The notes: generated from the sequence alone by a model not told the origin. Positions 1 through 9,000 are shown, numbered from the stretch's first letter. The stretch: 64,000 bases of DNA from Corynebacterium pseudogenitalium (GCF_024453815.1 NZ_CP072934.1:2108001-2172000), one strand, 5' to 3'. A program made the numbers and translations.

Positions 1-189
1 CGCAAGCCCACCCGCAGATCCCCTTGGCTTCAAACGGACGCCACCCCCAGTGGGCGTTACAGCGATGACTGCCGGATCGCCGAACCTCCAGCGAAGTAGC
101 GAGCAGTCTCAAAAACAGCTAAATCCCAGCTCAACAGGGGTTTAGTGACTCATGCGGCTTTTATCATTTTCGACGTCTAAGCCTCCACT

Positions 190-213
190 AACACCCCTTT
201 TGCAGGGGTGTTT
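190..213. terminator. Hairpin terminator, possibly bidirectional
   Basis: AACACCCC and GGGGTGTT form a perfect 8-bp stem around a 7-nt loop, followed by a short T-rich tail. It could end transcription from a gene to the left of the window and also lies downstream of the VanW gene on the minus strand. Confidence 0.6.
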
Positions 214-246
214 ACGTTTGCCGTTTTTGAGGTGGGCGGAGACGCG

Positions 247-336
247 AGTGACAAAAGACGCAACCCGAAAAAGTAGGGTCGACATAACTGCAGGTCACAA
301 AATGGATAGCCAATAAGAGATGCGTCTTTTGTCACT
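247..336. repeat. Type C inverted-repeat element, copy C1
   Basis: The 90-bp element is bounded by perfect 16-bp inverted repeats: AGTGACAAAAGACGCA at 247-262 and its reverse complement at 321-336. Related 91-bp elements lie at 42650-42740 and 62852-62942. All three share an internal CTGCAGGT-like block. There is no coding capacity, so it resembles a MITE or a transcribed structured element. It lies 13 bp from type B copy B1. Confidence 0.8.
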
Positions 337-349
337 GGCGCAACGGGAC

Positions 350-428
350 GCGCACCAGATTCCGGCGTTTCGGCGAGCGTCCCAGCATTTCGCCCAGGTA
401 GCGCGCCTCGCGGGAGGGAATTTGGCGC
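350..428. repeat. Type B palindromic intergenic repeat, copy B1
   Basis: The left end reads GCGCACCAGATTCC and the right end GGAATTTGGCGC, forming an imperfect inverted repeat about 79 bp long overall. The internal core CCCAGGTAGCG is at 393-403. It matches the architecture of the type B copies at 6564, 42463, 42555, 42755 and 60735. Confidence 0.75.
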
Positions 429-443
429 ACGAGGAACAGGCAC

Positions 444-2090
444 CTACCCGCAGCGGACGATGGGCTGCGGGTCGTAGACCGTGGTGGTGGTTTCGCGGCT
501 GAGTTCGTTGCCGGCGAGGTCGGTGATCACGCGGGTGTCGGAGGTGGTGAAGCCGGGGGCGCCGCCGGACGGGGCGCAGTCGGGGCCGGTGACTGTGCGG
601 GGTTGTGGCTGGGTGTAGGCCCAGCGTCCGCCGTTGATGGACTGCACGTTGACGGTCTTGACGCCCATGAGGCTGACGGTGATGTTGCCGCCGCCGTAGT
701 TGGTGACGATTTTGACGGGGTGGTTGCTGTCGTTGCGGAAGGCGAGGTCGATGGCGCCTTCGTAGACGGTGGCTTCGCGCCCGGCTGGGTAGCGGGAGAT
801 GTAGTAGGAGTGTGGGGTGGAGGCGACGTCGGTCATGCCGGCGAAGTAGGCGGCGTTGTAGAGGGTGGTGGCGAATTGGGAGATGCCTCCGCCGACGGCG
901 GTGCCGCCGCGACCGTTGATGATGATGCCGGATTCAACGTAGCCCTGGGCGGTGCCGCGGGGACCGGTGTAGCCGTTGAGGGAGAACGTTTCGCCAGGGT
1001 TGACGATGGCGCCGTTGACGGTGTTGGCCACGATGCGGATGTTTTCGCCGGAGGCGCCACTGAAGCCGCCGGTGGTGAAGGAGCCGACGGTGTCGTTGAA
1101 GGTGGCTTGTTCGGCGTCGGCGGTGGTGAAGGCGGCGGGGACGTCTTTGTAGGTGGCGTCCCAGGTGCGGTCGGCGTCGTGGAGGAGGCGGTCGTCGAAG
1201 CCTTTGAAGGTGGCGTCCCAGTCGACGTTGATGCCGTCGACGGAGGGTTCGATGCCGCCGCTGGTGAGTACCCGGGCGTTCTTGGCCTCGACTTCGGACT
1301 CGTGCAGCTGCTCGCCGAGGATGGCGCCGGCTGCCTTGTGGTCCACGACGGGTTTCAGGACCTCGTCGAAGTGGAGGATCTCGCCGATGCGTTCCTTCGG
1401 GATCACGGCTGTGACATCTTCGCGGCCGTTGACGGTGAGTGGCCCGGAGAGGGCACGGTGGACCGGGCCGTCCATCGCTTCCTTGAGAGCAGGAGCGCCG
1501 ATGCGCGGCGCTATTGGTTGCGGCTCAACGGTGACGCCGTCTGGGTTGAGCCAGTGGGCGGTCAGCTGGGTGCGCAGCGCGTCGGCGGGCACGTCCTGGC
1601 CGTCCTCGGGGGTGCGTTCGCGGGCGGTGCCGCCTTCGAGGGTGATGGCGGCGTTGACGGGGTCGCGGTGCAGTTCTTTTTGCAGGCGGGTGATTTCTGG
1701 GGCGAGTTTCGCGTCGTCGACGCTGGGGACGACGGCCACTTCGTGCTCGCGGATCAGGCCGCTGAGGCGCTCAATCGGGCTTGCGGACTGCAGCCCGGCC
1801 GCCTCCACGGTCGCCAAGTAGTCGATGCCGAGCCCGGCGCGCTGCGGCACCACTTCGGCGCGCTCGGGCCCGGAGGTGACGGTGATGGGGCGTGAGGGGG
1901 CGTCGCCAAGCTGGGCTTTGAGCTCGGCTTCTGCTTCCTGCGGGGTGAGTCCGCCGATGGCGACGCCGCCGACGGTGGTGCCGCGCGGCACGTGGCCGCG
2001 GTTGAGCGCCAGGTCGGCGAGGTAGATGGCCAGCAGCACCGCGAGCACGCCCACGGAGAAGCCGATGAAGATCTTTGTTGCCCTATTCAC
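444..2090 (-). CDS. VanW-family protein with peptidoglycan-binding-like domains
   Basis: The protein has about 548 residues, with one N-terminal membrane anchor (FIGFSVGVLAVLLAIYLADL). Two segments resemble PG_binding_4 domains, roughly residues 70-190 and 200-310. A VanW domain follows at about 330-480, recognisable by NPGETFSLNGYTGPR and GGGISQFATTLYNAAY. The C-terminal tail carries two cysteines. Such proteins are envelope-located and thought to bind peptidoglycan or cross-linking stems; the exact role is unknown. I chose the GTG at 2090 because the anchor begins directly after it. An ATG at 2132 would add 14 residues and overlap the hexosaminidase gene. The short spacing to that gene suggests co-transcription. 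Confidence 0.85.
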   Translation of the reverse strand: MNRATKIFIGFSVGVLAVLLAIYLADLALNRGHVPRGTTVGGVAIGGLTPQEAEAELKAQLGDAPSRPITVTSGPERAEVVPQRAGLGIDYLATVEAAGLQSASPIERLSGLIREHEVAVVPSVDDAKLAPEITRLQKELHRDPVNAAITLEGGTARERTPEDGQDVPADALRTQLTAHWLNPDGVTVEPQPIAPRIGAPALKEAMDGPVHRALSGPLTVNGREDVTAVIPKERIGEILHFDEVLKPVVDHKAAGAILGEQLHESEVEAKNARVLTSGGIEPSVDGINVDWDATFKGFDDRLLHDADRTWDATYKDVPAAFTTADAEQATFNDTVGSFTTGGFSGASGENIRIVANTVNGAIVNPGETFSLNGYTGPRGTAQGYVESGIIINGRGGTAVGGGISQFATTLYNAAYFAGMTDVASTPHSYYISRYPAGREATVYEGAIDLAFRNDSNHPVKIVTNYGGGNITVSLMGVKTVNVQSINGGRWAYTQPQPRTVTGPDCAPSGGAPGFTTSDTRVITDLAGNELSRETTTTVYDPQPIVRCG

Positions 2091-2115
2091 CCGCCCCAGG
2101 GTAATAGAGTTTGGG

Positions 2116-3303
2116 CTATAACCCAACGTCAATGAGTTGTTGTTGCACGCGGGTCGCGGCTTCGTCGATGCGGGATTCGGGGATTTCTCCCTTTTCGACG
2201 CCCGCTACGACACCATCGATGATCCGCGCGATGTCGTGGCCGGAGGACCAGAGGGCTTGGTCGGCACCCGCGCTGATGGCGAGGCGGACCGCGTCCGGCG
2301 TGGGGGCGTATTCGAGGATGCCGCGCATGCCGGAGAGGTCGTCGGTAACGGCGACGCCTTCGAAGGGGACACCGCCGGGGTAGTCGCCTTCGCGCAGGAT
2401 GCGGTAGGCCTCCGGGTTGAGGCTGCTGGGCACGCCCTCGGCGCCGAGGCCGGGCACGATCATGTGGCCGACCATGACGCTGGCGCGCGGGAAGCGCTGC
2501 AGGAGCTCGCCGTAGGGGACCAGGTCGAAGGCGTGCAGGTCCCCGATTGGGGGCGTAGTGGCGAGCTTCTTGTGGGTGTCGCCTGAGGCGCGGCCGTGCC
2601 CCGGGAAGTGTTTGAAGGTGGGGGTGACGCCGGAGTCGAGAAGGCCTTGGGAGAAGAGCCCGGCGATGCGGGCGACCTCGGCGGGGTCGCGGTGGAAGGC
2701 GCGGTCCCCGATGATGGCCAGGTCGGCGGCATCGATGTCGACGACCGGGGCGTAGTCCACGTTGATGCCGTGGGCGCGAAGCGAACGGCCGATGTCGTAG
2801 CCGGTGCCCTGGATCACCGCGGGTGTGCCGGCGGCGAGGCGACCGGGCGCGGGGAAGTCCCCCAGGATGTCGGTGTGGCGTTGGACTCGGCCGCCCTCGA
2901 AGTCGATGGCGACGGTGAACCCGCGCGGGTACTGCTCGCGGAGAGCGTTGATGTCGTGGCCGGGGTCGTCGAGAAGCTTGGGGTCGGCCCAGCTGGGGAT
3001 GATAAGCCCGCCGACGCCCTGATCGAGGGCCGCGCGGGCCTGGTCGTAGTTCTTCACCCCGACAACCATGAGGGAGGCCACCCGCGCACGCAGGTCCTCC
3101 GGGACGCGCTGCTGGGCTGGCGTTTTGGGGACGATCTCGGTGATCGGCACCGTGTCGGTGGGCAAAAGTGGGATGTGGTTGTGGAGCGGAGCGGGCGTCG
3201 TCACGGGTTGTGGGGCCGGCTCGGGCGCGCACCCGGCGAGCACGACGACGAGCCCCGCCGTCACCGCGGCGGACCCCCATACACGTCTGGTACGCTTTTG
3301 CAC
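2116..3303 (-). CDS. lpqI: Lipoprotein beta-N-acetylhexosaminidase, glycoside hydrolase family 3 (LpqI/NagZ-like)
   Basis: A signal peptide with lipobox VVVLAGC predicts a lipid-anchored protein of 395 residues. The GH3 signature KHFPGHGRASGDTHKK is at about residue 215, and AVTDDLSGM supplies a probable catalytic or substrate-contacting Asp. The family removes N-acetylglucosamine from muropeptides in peptidoglycan turnover. In mycobacteria the homologue LpqI (Rv0237) neighbours the small secreted protein Rv0236A and AftD, and the same order is seen here. The GTG start at 3303 is immediately back to back with the divergent DUF2613 start at 3304, so a leaderless transcript is plausible. Confidence 0.93.
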   Translation of the reverse strand: MQKRTRRVWGSAAVTAGLVVVLAGCAPEPAPQPVTTPAPLHNHIPLLPTDTVPITEIVPKTPAQQRVPEDLRARVASLMVVGVKNYDQARAALDQGVGGLIIPSWADPKLLDDPGHDINALREQYPRGFTVAIDFEGGRVQRHTDILGDFPAPGRLAAGTPAVIQGTGYDIGRSLRAHGINVDYAPVVDIDAADLAIIGDRAFHRDPAEVARIAGLFSQGLLDSGVTPTFKHFPGHGRASGDTHKKLATTPPIGDLHAFDLVPYGELLQRFPRASVMVGHMIVPGLGAEGVPSSLNPEAYRILREGDYPGGVPFEGVAVTDDLSGMRGILEYAPTPDAVRLAISAGADQALWSSGHDIARIIDGVVAGVEKGEIPESRIDEAATRVQQQLIDVGL

Positions 3304-3480
3304 ATGTCAAACCGTACTACCTTGCCTTCCGTTGTGGCTAGCGCCGTCGTCGGTGTTGTGCTCGGCGTGGTGGGCGTGATTGGGGTAGCGGCGTTCTCCG
3401 GGCAGAATTCCGTGCCGGTGTCCAACGCCGTCCCGGCAGACGAGGCCGTGCTTGGCGGCCCGGAATATGGCGCGCGCTAA
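3304..3480 (+). CDS. Small DUF2613-family secreted or membrane protein
   Basis: This 58-residue protein has one hydrophobic segment (residues 11-32, rich in V and G) followed by a short polar tail. The ATG is at 3304. It matches the actinobacterial DUF2613 family; the mycobacterial counterpart Rv0236A sits in the same place beside aftD. Its 3' end overlaps the start of aftD by 14 bp, which implies translational coupling. Function is unknown; the constant neighbourhood suggests a link to arabinan synthesis or LpqI. No Shine-Dalgarno sequence fits upstream because the first base abuts the divergent gene. Confidence 0.85.
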   Translation: MSNRTTLPSVVASAVVGVVLGVVGVIGVAAFSGQNSVPVSNAVPADEAVLGGPEYGAR

Positions 3481-6421
3481 ACTCCGCAGCCTCACTCCCC
3501 ACTTGGTCGCGTGGGCAATCATCGCGCTGATTGTGTGGGCGCAGGCGCCGGGGCAGATCGCCGCGGACACCAAGTTCGACCTCACCACCAACCCGGCCGG
3601 GTTCCTCGCGCAGGCGATGCACGCCTACACGGACCGCTTCACGCTCGGGCAGCTGCAGAACCAGGCGTACGGATACCTCTTCCCCCAAGGCGTGTTCTTC
3701 CTGCTGCCGCTGCCCGCGTGGGTGTTGCAGCGCTGCTGGTGGACACTACTGGTCGGGTTGGCGTTCTCCGGGACGTACGCGCTGGCCAGACGGCTGGGCA
3801 TGCGCGGGGTGGCGGGCCCGGCGGTGGCCGGGGCGCTCTACGCGTTCAGCCCGCGAATCCTAACCACGCTGACCGCCATTTCTTCGGAGGCGTGGCCGGT
3901 GGCGTTGGTGCCGTGGACGCTGCTGCCGCTCCTGGGGGACCAACGCCGGGGGCCGCGCCTTGCCGCCGCGCTACTGCCGGTGGCGTGCATGGGCGCGGTC
4001 AACGCGACGGCCACCATCGCAGCCTGCCTACCCACCCTGCTCGTGCTGTGCGCGCAGCGCCACTGGCGCGCCGCCGCACTGTGGCCGGTGGGCGCAGTGC
4101 TGGTCAACGCGTGGTGGCTCGGCCCACTCGTGGTGCTCGGCCGCTACTCCCCACCGTTCACCGACTTTATTGAGTCCGCCTCAGTGACCACCGCGTGGCT
4201 CAACCCGATCGAGGTTCTGCGCGGCACCACCAGCTGGGCCCCGTTCGTCGACGCCGAGCGCGCCGCCGGGCACCTCCTGGTCACCGAGCCCGTATTCGTG
4301 CTGCTCACGGCGGGTGTGGCGGCGCTCGGCGTCGCGGGGCTAGCCCGGCGCGACATGCCCGCCCGCGGCCCGCTCGTCGCGGTCTTCGCGGTGGGCGTCG
4401 GCCTGTTGTGTTTCGCGCACGCCCACCCCTTACTTTTCGACGCCCCCCTCGCCGCCTTCCGCAACCTGCACAAGTTCGACCCGTTGGTCCGCCTCCCCCT
4501 GGCGTTGGGGGCCGGGTGGGTGGTGTCCCGGGCGCGAACCCCGCAGCTGGTCGGCGCCGTCACGCTGGTGGCGGTCGCGGTATCCCCGGCGTGGTCGCTG
4601 CGCCTCCTCCCGCAGGGCACCTGGCAGGAACCATCCGAAGATTGGGTCGCGGCAGCCCGCTGGCTCGACGAACACGCCACCGGCACCCGCACGCTCGTCG
4701 TCCCCGCCGCGCCTTTCGCCCGCCAGACCTGGGGCTGGACGCGCGACGAACCCATCCAGGCGCTCAGTCAGGCGCGCTTCGCAGTGCGCGACGCCATCCC
4801 CCTCGTCGACCCGGAGGCGATCCGCGGCCTCGACGGCCAGGTCCGCGCCGTGGACTCGGAGGCGCTGCGCGCCATCGGGGTGGGCGTCGTCGTGGTGCGG
4901 CACGATTTGGAGGAGGCGGTGGCGTCGACAAGCGTGCCTAATCTTGGCGAGCCGACCGTGCGCTTCGGGGACGTCGATATCTATGCGCTGGAGCCCACGC
5001 GCGACATGATGCTGACCAGCGCCACCCCCGTCCGCGTCGACGCCGGCGGCGAGGCCCTGCCCCTGTTGTGGCGCGAGTTCGGCTACTTCCCCGCCACCCT
5101 GACCAGCGGCGATGCGGACATCGTGACCGATACCCCGGCGCTGGCGGTGCGCAACTACGGCGCCGTGCAGCGCGCGCAGTCCGCGCACCTGGCCACCGCT
5201 TCGGAGGGCAAAGACGTGCGCAACCGGGTGCCAGACTACCCGTCTGCGGGCACACCCGTCGGCGTAGCCATGGCAGGCAGCGCTTCAGCTTCTTCCTCCG
5301 CCGCCGACGCCACCGCCTTCGGCGGCGCCCGCGCCTCCCGGTCACTGACCGCCGCATTCGACGGCCTCGACGACACCGCCTGGTGGCCCGCCGCCCAAGA
5401 CCCCCACCCGTGGCTACGCTTCACCCCCAACGCCGACACCGCCACCATCACCGCCACCGCCAACACAAAAGTGCAGGTCACGGACGCTTCCGGCGAGCGC
5501 ACGCTCAGCCTCGTCGCCGACCAACCCCGCACCATCAGCGTACGCGGCGAAACCACCCTCACGCTCACCGAACCCGTCGGCATCACCGAAATCGACGCCG
5601 GCATCCACCGCATCGTCGACGTCCCCGGCACAGCCGACACCTACTTCTTCCAACGCCTCATGCCCGAAACCACCACACTGCAGCGCGCCTTCACCACCGC
5701 CGAAGACGCCGAATGGCACCTCTCCTCCCCCGCCCTTATCGACGGCTCCTCCGCCACCAACACCGTCTTCCTTCCCGCCGGGCGCCACGAATTGGTCACG
5801 GACGCCGAAACGATCACGCTGCGGCGCGGGCCTGCGCCTGCTGTTTCTTGGGAGCCGGTTATTGGTGGCGCAGTTGTGCCCGCCGACCAGGACCGCCTGC
5901 TCATCACCACCCGCGCGTTCAACCCAGGGCTCCAAGCCAGCCTCGACGGCGAACCCCTCACCGCCCAACGCATCGACGCCGGCCAGCTCGCCTTCCGCAT
6001 CCCCGCAGGCCACGGTGGCACCCTCACGTTCTCCTTCGCAGGCGAGCGCCCCTACCGCCTCAGCCTATTCGGCGGGGCGGCGCTCAGCCTGGTCACCGCG
6101 CTGGTGTTGCTGTGGTTCGCGTGTCGACGCCGGTTTGTTGGCACTCCGGCCCGCCCCATCCCCGGCAGGATGGTGGCAGCGTTGCCGCTGGCAGCCGCGC
6201 TGTGCATCAACCCGGTACTCGGGATCGTCAGCGCCATCGGAGTCTGGGCGGTGCGCCGCTTTACCCTCCTGGCCAGACGCTACATTGCCGCCGGCGCCAT
6301 CACCGCCATGGGATTGTGGCTGGCCCGCGCGCCCTGGCCTTCCGCCGGGTACGCCGGCGACGCCGCCCTCATGCTCGTGGCCGGATGCGTCGCGGTGGCC
6401 TGCCTCGCCTGGCCGGACTAG
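3467..6421 (+). CDS. aftD: Arabinofuranosyltransferase AftD, DUF3367 GT-C family
   Basis: A large polytopic protein of about 984 residues. The first ~380 residues are membrane segments typical of GT-C glycosyltransferases, for example around GALYAFSPRILTTL. A long extracytoplasmic part follows, then about four membrane helices at the C-terminus. The family transfers arabinofuranose from decaprenyl-phosphoryl-arabinose during arabinogalactan and lipoarabinomannan synthesis on the outer face of the membrane. It is shorter than the mycobacterial enzyme (about 1400 residues), as usual in corynebacteria. The ATG at 3467 inside the DUF2613 gene is preferred; an in-frame ATG at 3452 would add five residues. 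A type A repeat follows 25 bp after the stop. Confidence 0.9.
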   Translation: MARAKLRSLTPHLVAWAIIALIVWAQAPGQIAADTKFDLTTNPAGFLAQAMHAYTDRFTLGQLQNQAYGYLFPQGVFFLLPLPAWVLQRCWWTLLVGLAFSGTYALARRLGMRGVAGPAVAGALYAFSPRILTTLTAISSEAWPVALVPWTLLPLLGDQRRGPRLAAALLPVACMGAVNATATIAACLPTLLVLCAQRHWRAAALWPVGAVLVNAWWLGPLVVLGRYSPPFTDFIESASVTTAWLNPIEVLRGTTSWAPFVDAERAAGHLLVTEPVFVLLTAGVAALGVAGLARRDMPARGPLVAVFAVGVGLLCFAHAHPLLFDAPLAAFRNLHKFDPLVRLPLALGAGWVVSRARTPQLVGAVTLVAVAVSPAWSLRLLPQGTWQEPSEDWVAAARWLDEHATGTRTLVVPAAPFARQTWGWTRDEPIQALSQARFAVRDAIPLVDPEAIRGLDGQVRAVDSEALRAIGVGVVVVRHDLEEAVASTSVPNLGEPTVRFGDVDIYALEPTRDMMLTSATPVRVDAGGEALPLLWREFGYFPATLTSGDADIVTDTPALAVRNYGAVQRAQSAHLATASEGKDVRNRVPDYPSAGTPVGVAMAGSASASSSAADATAFGGARASRSLTAAFDGLDDTAWWPAAQDPHPWLRFTPNADTATITATANTKVQVTDASGERTLSLVADQPRTISVRGETTLTLTEPVGITEIDAGIHRIVDVPGTADTYFFQRLMPETTTLQRAFTTAEDAEWHLSSPALIDGSSATNTVFLPAGRHELVTDAETITLRRGPAPAVSWEPVIGGAVVPADQDRLLITTRAFNPGLQASLDGEPLTAQRIDAGQLAFRIPAGHGGTLTFSFAGERPYRLSLFGGAALSLVTALVLLWFACRRRFVGTPARPIPGRMVAALPLAAALCINPVLGIVSAIGVWAVRRFTLLARRYIAAGAITAMGLWLARAPWPSAGYAGDAALMLVAGCVAVACLAWPD

Positions 6422-6445
6422 ATTTTGGTTGCCCGGCCGCCTGCT

Positions 6446-6547
6446 GAAAAAGTTCCCGCGCTCGGGAATTTTGGGTTTTCGGCCGGTTCCGGTCGACCGA
6501 CGTGACGTTTCCCCAGGTCGCGTCGTCTGTCTACGAAGAAAGTTCCC
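6446..6547. repeat. Type A intergenic repeat, copy A1
   Basis: The element begins with GAAAAAGTTCCC and ends with GAAGAAAGTTCCC. A small inverted repeat (TTCCCGCGCTCGGGAA) lies at the left end. The shared core GTTTCCCCAGGTCGCG is at 6507-6522. The block GGTCGACCGACGT just before the core also appears in copy A3, which the IS21 element interrupts. Copy B2 follows after 16 bp. Confidence 0.8.
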
Positions 6548-6563
6548 ACGACCGCTGCTTCTT

Positions 6564-6642
6564 CGCACCAGATTCCGGGTTTCCCGCGAGTGCGTTTGCA
6601 AACCCCCAGGTCGCGCAAACCTCATGCAGGAATTTGGTGCGC
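6564..6642. repeat. Type B palindromic intergenic repeat, copy B2
   Basis: The left end CGCACCAGATTCC and right end GGAATTTGGTGCGC (6629-6642) form an imperfect inverted repeat. The core CCCAGGTCGCG is at 6605-6615. Same orientation and spacing as copy B1. Confidence 0.8.
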
Positions 6643-6919
6643 ACCCGGCCGCCCCTCGCCTCGCACACTTTTAACACCTCGCCCGGAACGAATTCGAGTG
6701 ACAGCGCGCCATCTCCTCAGCGCAGTGTCGGGGACATCCCGCTGCTTCTACTTCCCAAGGCGACAAAGTCACTCCATATACAAGCGCTCTGCGATGTGCG
6801 GCAGCAATCACTAGAATGATCGCAGTCGGTGCTCACAGCAGAGCTGACAAAAATTGCAGGAATCAAAGACCAGTGCTTTGAGTAGATAGCACGCCCGAGA
6901 TATTGCGAAAGGTGTCGTT
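6643..6919. other. Upstream region of the small membrane protein gene
   Basis: No gene is apparent. The GC content falls towards the right. TAGAAT near 6812 could serve as a -10 box, but I found no convincing -35. The GAAAGG at 6908-6913 is a plausible ribosome binding site for the gene at 6920. Confidence 0.4.
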
Positions 6920-7192
6920 ATGTCTGAGAAACTGACGATCATTGGATCATATTTGGCTCTATTCGCGGCGGTACTGGGGCTTCTTTCCGGCCAGTTTCTG
7001 CTTGCGACGGTAGTCGCGGCGATTGGCGTGTGGGGGTTGCGGTCGCATAATCGGCGCTCAGCACTCGATGATGTTATTGCTTCTGATCTGCCAATCCCTT
7101 CGGCAGCAGAGTTAAAGAGCTATCGGGAGAAGAATCCAGATCTCTCTTTTTCTGAAGCAATCGTTGCTTGGCAGAAGGGTGAATCAGCCTGA
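6920..7192 (+). CDS. Small membrane protein of unknown function
   Basis: The 90-residue protein has two hydrophobic segments (about residues 7-22 and 24-43) joined by a short turn, then a basic stretch (RSHNRRS) and a soluble charged tail. A GAAAGG Shine-Dalgarno sequence lies 7 nt before the ATG. I do not recognise a family. It opens a lower-GC patch that also holds the secreted protease, so recent transfer is possible. Confidence 0.65.
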   Translation: MSEKLTIIGSYLALFAAVLGLLSGQFLLATVVAAIGVWGLRSHNRRSALDDVIASDLPIPSAAELKSYREKNPDLSFSEAIVAWQKGESA

Positions 7193-7366
7193 ATTCTTCG
7201 GGTTGCAGGCGATAGCTTTACCGCGTCTTCAGTCCATCACGCCCCAACGATGCTGAAAGCGTGGGATTACAAGCGTGCGATGGGCCCACCGCGGACTAGG
7301 CAGGCTAGATGACGATAGCGGAGTACGAGGGGTGAATCTGAGATTTATTGGGCTCCACCCCGTAAA

Positions 7367-7396
7367 TTGGCCCGTTCCCATTAGGGCACGGGCCAA
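7367..7396 (-). terminator. Hairpin terminator of the protease operon
   Basis: TTGGCCCG (7367-7374) pairs with CGGGCCAA (7389-7396). On the minus strand the hairpin is followed by TTT. It lies 39 bp after the last stop codon of the two-gene operon at 7435-9000. Confidence 0.65.
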
Positions 7397-7434
7397 AGAA
7401 ACGTCGGAAAACTCTCACACAACAGGCGGGTGAT

Positions 7435-7905
7435 CTACCAGTTCTGGAGCAAGCGAGCCCCAAGTGGCGACTGCAACGTCACCTTCATGGAGGCCGTGGA
7501 ACCGATCAGGATGCACTTATCAGGCGATCCTGGAATATTCCCTTCGTACACTCTAACTTTTACTGATGTCGCGGTCTCCGATGTCTCCGCGCGGTATCCG
7601 TAGCAAGTTTCGGTTCCGGCGGGGAAGAACACTCGAATTTCTGTCGGACTAATTACTTGATAGCCTGCCCATTTGACTTGACGCTCATTTTTGAGATCGT
7701 TGCGCGCCTCTCGGTCGAAAGGTTTTTGTCGAGTTTTGTGGACGATCCCCATTGCACTGCTGAGTTCGTCGCCGACAGGTGTGGCTGAGACTATTCCTAT
7801 GGTACTTCCCACTATCGCAAACACAGTTAAAATAACGCCGACCAAATGTACAGTTTGCGCATTCAAACCTGCGTTTATGCCGAATTTAGATAGTATGCCA
7901 GACAT
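7435..7905 (-). CDS. Membrane-anchored protein of unknown function, downstream of the protease
   Basis: The protein has 156 residues. It has one membrane segment at about residues 20-42 (HLVGVILTVFAIVGSTIGIV), then an extracytoplasmic domain with two cysteines. AAGGAG five bases before the ATG at 7905 favours this start over the GTG at 7911. It lies 9 bp downstream of the secreted protease gene and is probably co-transcribed with it. It might be a partner, inhibitor or substrate of the protease; that is inference from position only. Confidence 0.65.
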   Translation of the reverse strand: MSGILSKFGINAGLNAQTVHLVGVILTVFAIVGSTIGIVSATPVGDELSSAMGIVHKTRQKPFDREARNDLKNERQVKWAGYQVISPTEIRVFFPAGTETCYGYRAETSETATSVKVRVYEGNIPGSPDKCILIGSTASMKVTLQSPLGARLLQNW

Positions 7906-7914
7906 TCTCACTCC

Positions 7915-9000
7915 TTACTTCACTGGCCGACTCGCCGTTGAATCAAACATGTCCCAAATCTTGGAGGTTATGATCGGCGAACCGAGATACGACGCACCGT
8001 TTTCAGGACCAAACGAACTCACGGAGCGGATATGCCCCAGAGTTCCGTTGAAGTCTTCTAGCCATGCGCCACCGGATGCACCACCGCCAAAGTTGCACCC
8101 ATATGACATGTAGAAATTGAAGGACGACCAATTTTCGTTTTTCACCGGTACCGTACACCGAAACATAGCGGAACCCAGGAAACGTTTGCGGGGATATCCA
8201 ATTATGTCAGCTTTGAACGAACCTGCATTTCCGGAGCGCAGTCCATGGCCTCCAACCGCATCGACGAGACGTTTCCCTCTTTCTGAGTTGACAGTGACAA
8301 ACCCGAAGTCAGAAGCAAACCCACGAGGTGTAGCTCCATAGTTGGCCCAGTCAGTAGTTGTGGTCATAAAATTGGCCTTGAATCTCCCATGGGGTGCAAC
8401 ACCGATCGTATATTCTGGAACGAATACCCAGTTTTTATGAAACTCACCTCCGCTCCCGCTATGAACGCAGTGACCGGCAGTAATTACGGTACTTTTGTTG
8501 TCTGAGTTTACGGCAGATGCGGAGCAGACGTGATCTTCATATTGGCCATTGACTTTCTTTGAGAAAAATACTTTTCCATTCGCAGCACCGGAATTGCCGA
8601 TTCGAGAGTGCGCCTCACTGGCCGTTTGAGATGAGGAGAACGGTTCAATAGGTTCTGATGCTTCTTGTTCACGTTCTGGCACTTCAGGGGAAACGACAAC
8701 CTCTTTGCTGTTTGACGTTGCTCGGTCCGCCGCAAATGGCAAGTCGAGGGTTGCATCAACAGGAGTGGCTCTCGACATGCGATCCAGTGTCCAATACTCA
8801 TCCAGTGTCATCTCCGAGGAAACTGATCTAGTCGACTGATCATTCGGGTTAATTACTCCGACCGTGGTTTCAGCTTCTTCTCCGATGAATGATTCCTGAG
8901 CATGGACTGCCACTGGCGCCACAGCCATGGCCAGACAAGCCGATGATGCCAGGACTGTAGCCCGGTTGAAGATCTTTCTGATATGGGAGTTGAGATACAT
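7915..9000 (-). CDS. Secreted trypsin-like serine protease
   Basis: The 361-residue protein carries a Sec signal peptide ending near AVHAQ (about residue 35) and a propeptide-like acidic segment up to about residue 130. The S1 fold shows His in ITAGHCVHSG, a probable Asp in ASDFGFVTV, and Ser in GGGASGGAWLED. Cysteines near the His and Ser probably form disulfides. AAGGAG lies 6 nt before the ATG. The enzyme should be exported and activated by cleavage; its substrate is unknown. GC is lower than in flanking core genes, which suggests acquisition. Confidence 0.88.
   Translation of the reverse strand: MYLNSHIRKIFNRATVLASSACLAMAVAPVAVHAQESFIGEEAETTVGVINPNDQSTRSVSSEMTLDEYWTLDRMSRATPVDATLDLPFAADRATSNSKEVVVSPEVPEREQEASEPIEPFSSSQTASEAHSRIGNSGAANGKVFFSKKVNGQYEDHVCSASAVNSDNKSTVITAGHCVHSGSGGEFHKNWVFVPEYTIGVAPHGRFKANFMTTTTDWANYGATPRGFASDFGFVTVNSERGKRLVDAVGGHGLRSGNAGSFKADIIGYPRKRFLGSAMFRCTVPVKNENWSSFNFYMSYGCNFGGGASGGAWLEDFNGTLGHIRSVSSFGPENGASYLGSPIITSKIWDMFDSTASRPVK

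Larger units (their letters stand above)
1..443. other. Intergenic region without a supported gene
   Basis: No open frame here shows recognisable protein character. The stretch holds a hairpin terminator (190-212), a type C inverted-repeat element (247-336) and a type B palindromic repeat (350-428). Any gene to the left ends outside the window or before about position 100. The short frames crossing the interval run through the repeats and look fortuitous. Confidence 0.7.

Noticed and set aside
603..1895. Long plus-strand frame of 430 codons rich in Gly, Val and Asp
   Set aside because: It is the antisense shadow of the VanW gene. Composition is repetitive and no family is recognisable.
2129..3310. 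Arg/Pro-rich minus-strand frame of 393 codons
   Set aside because: It overlaps the lpqI gene in another frame and is a typical high-GC shadow.
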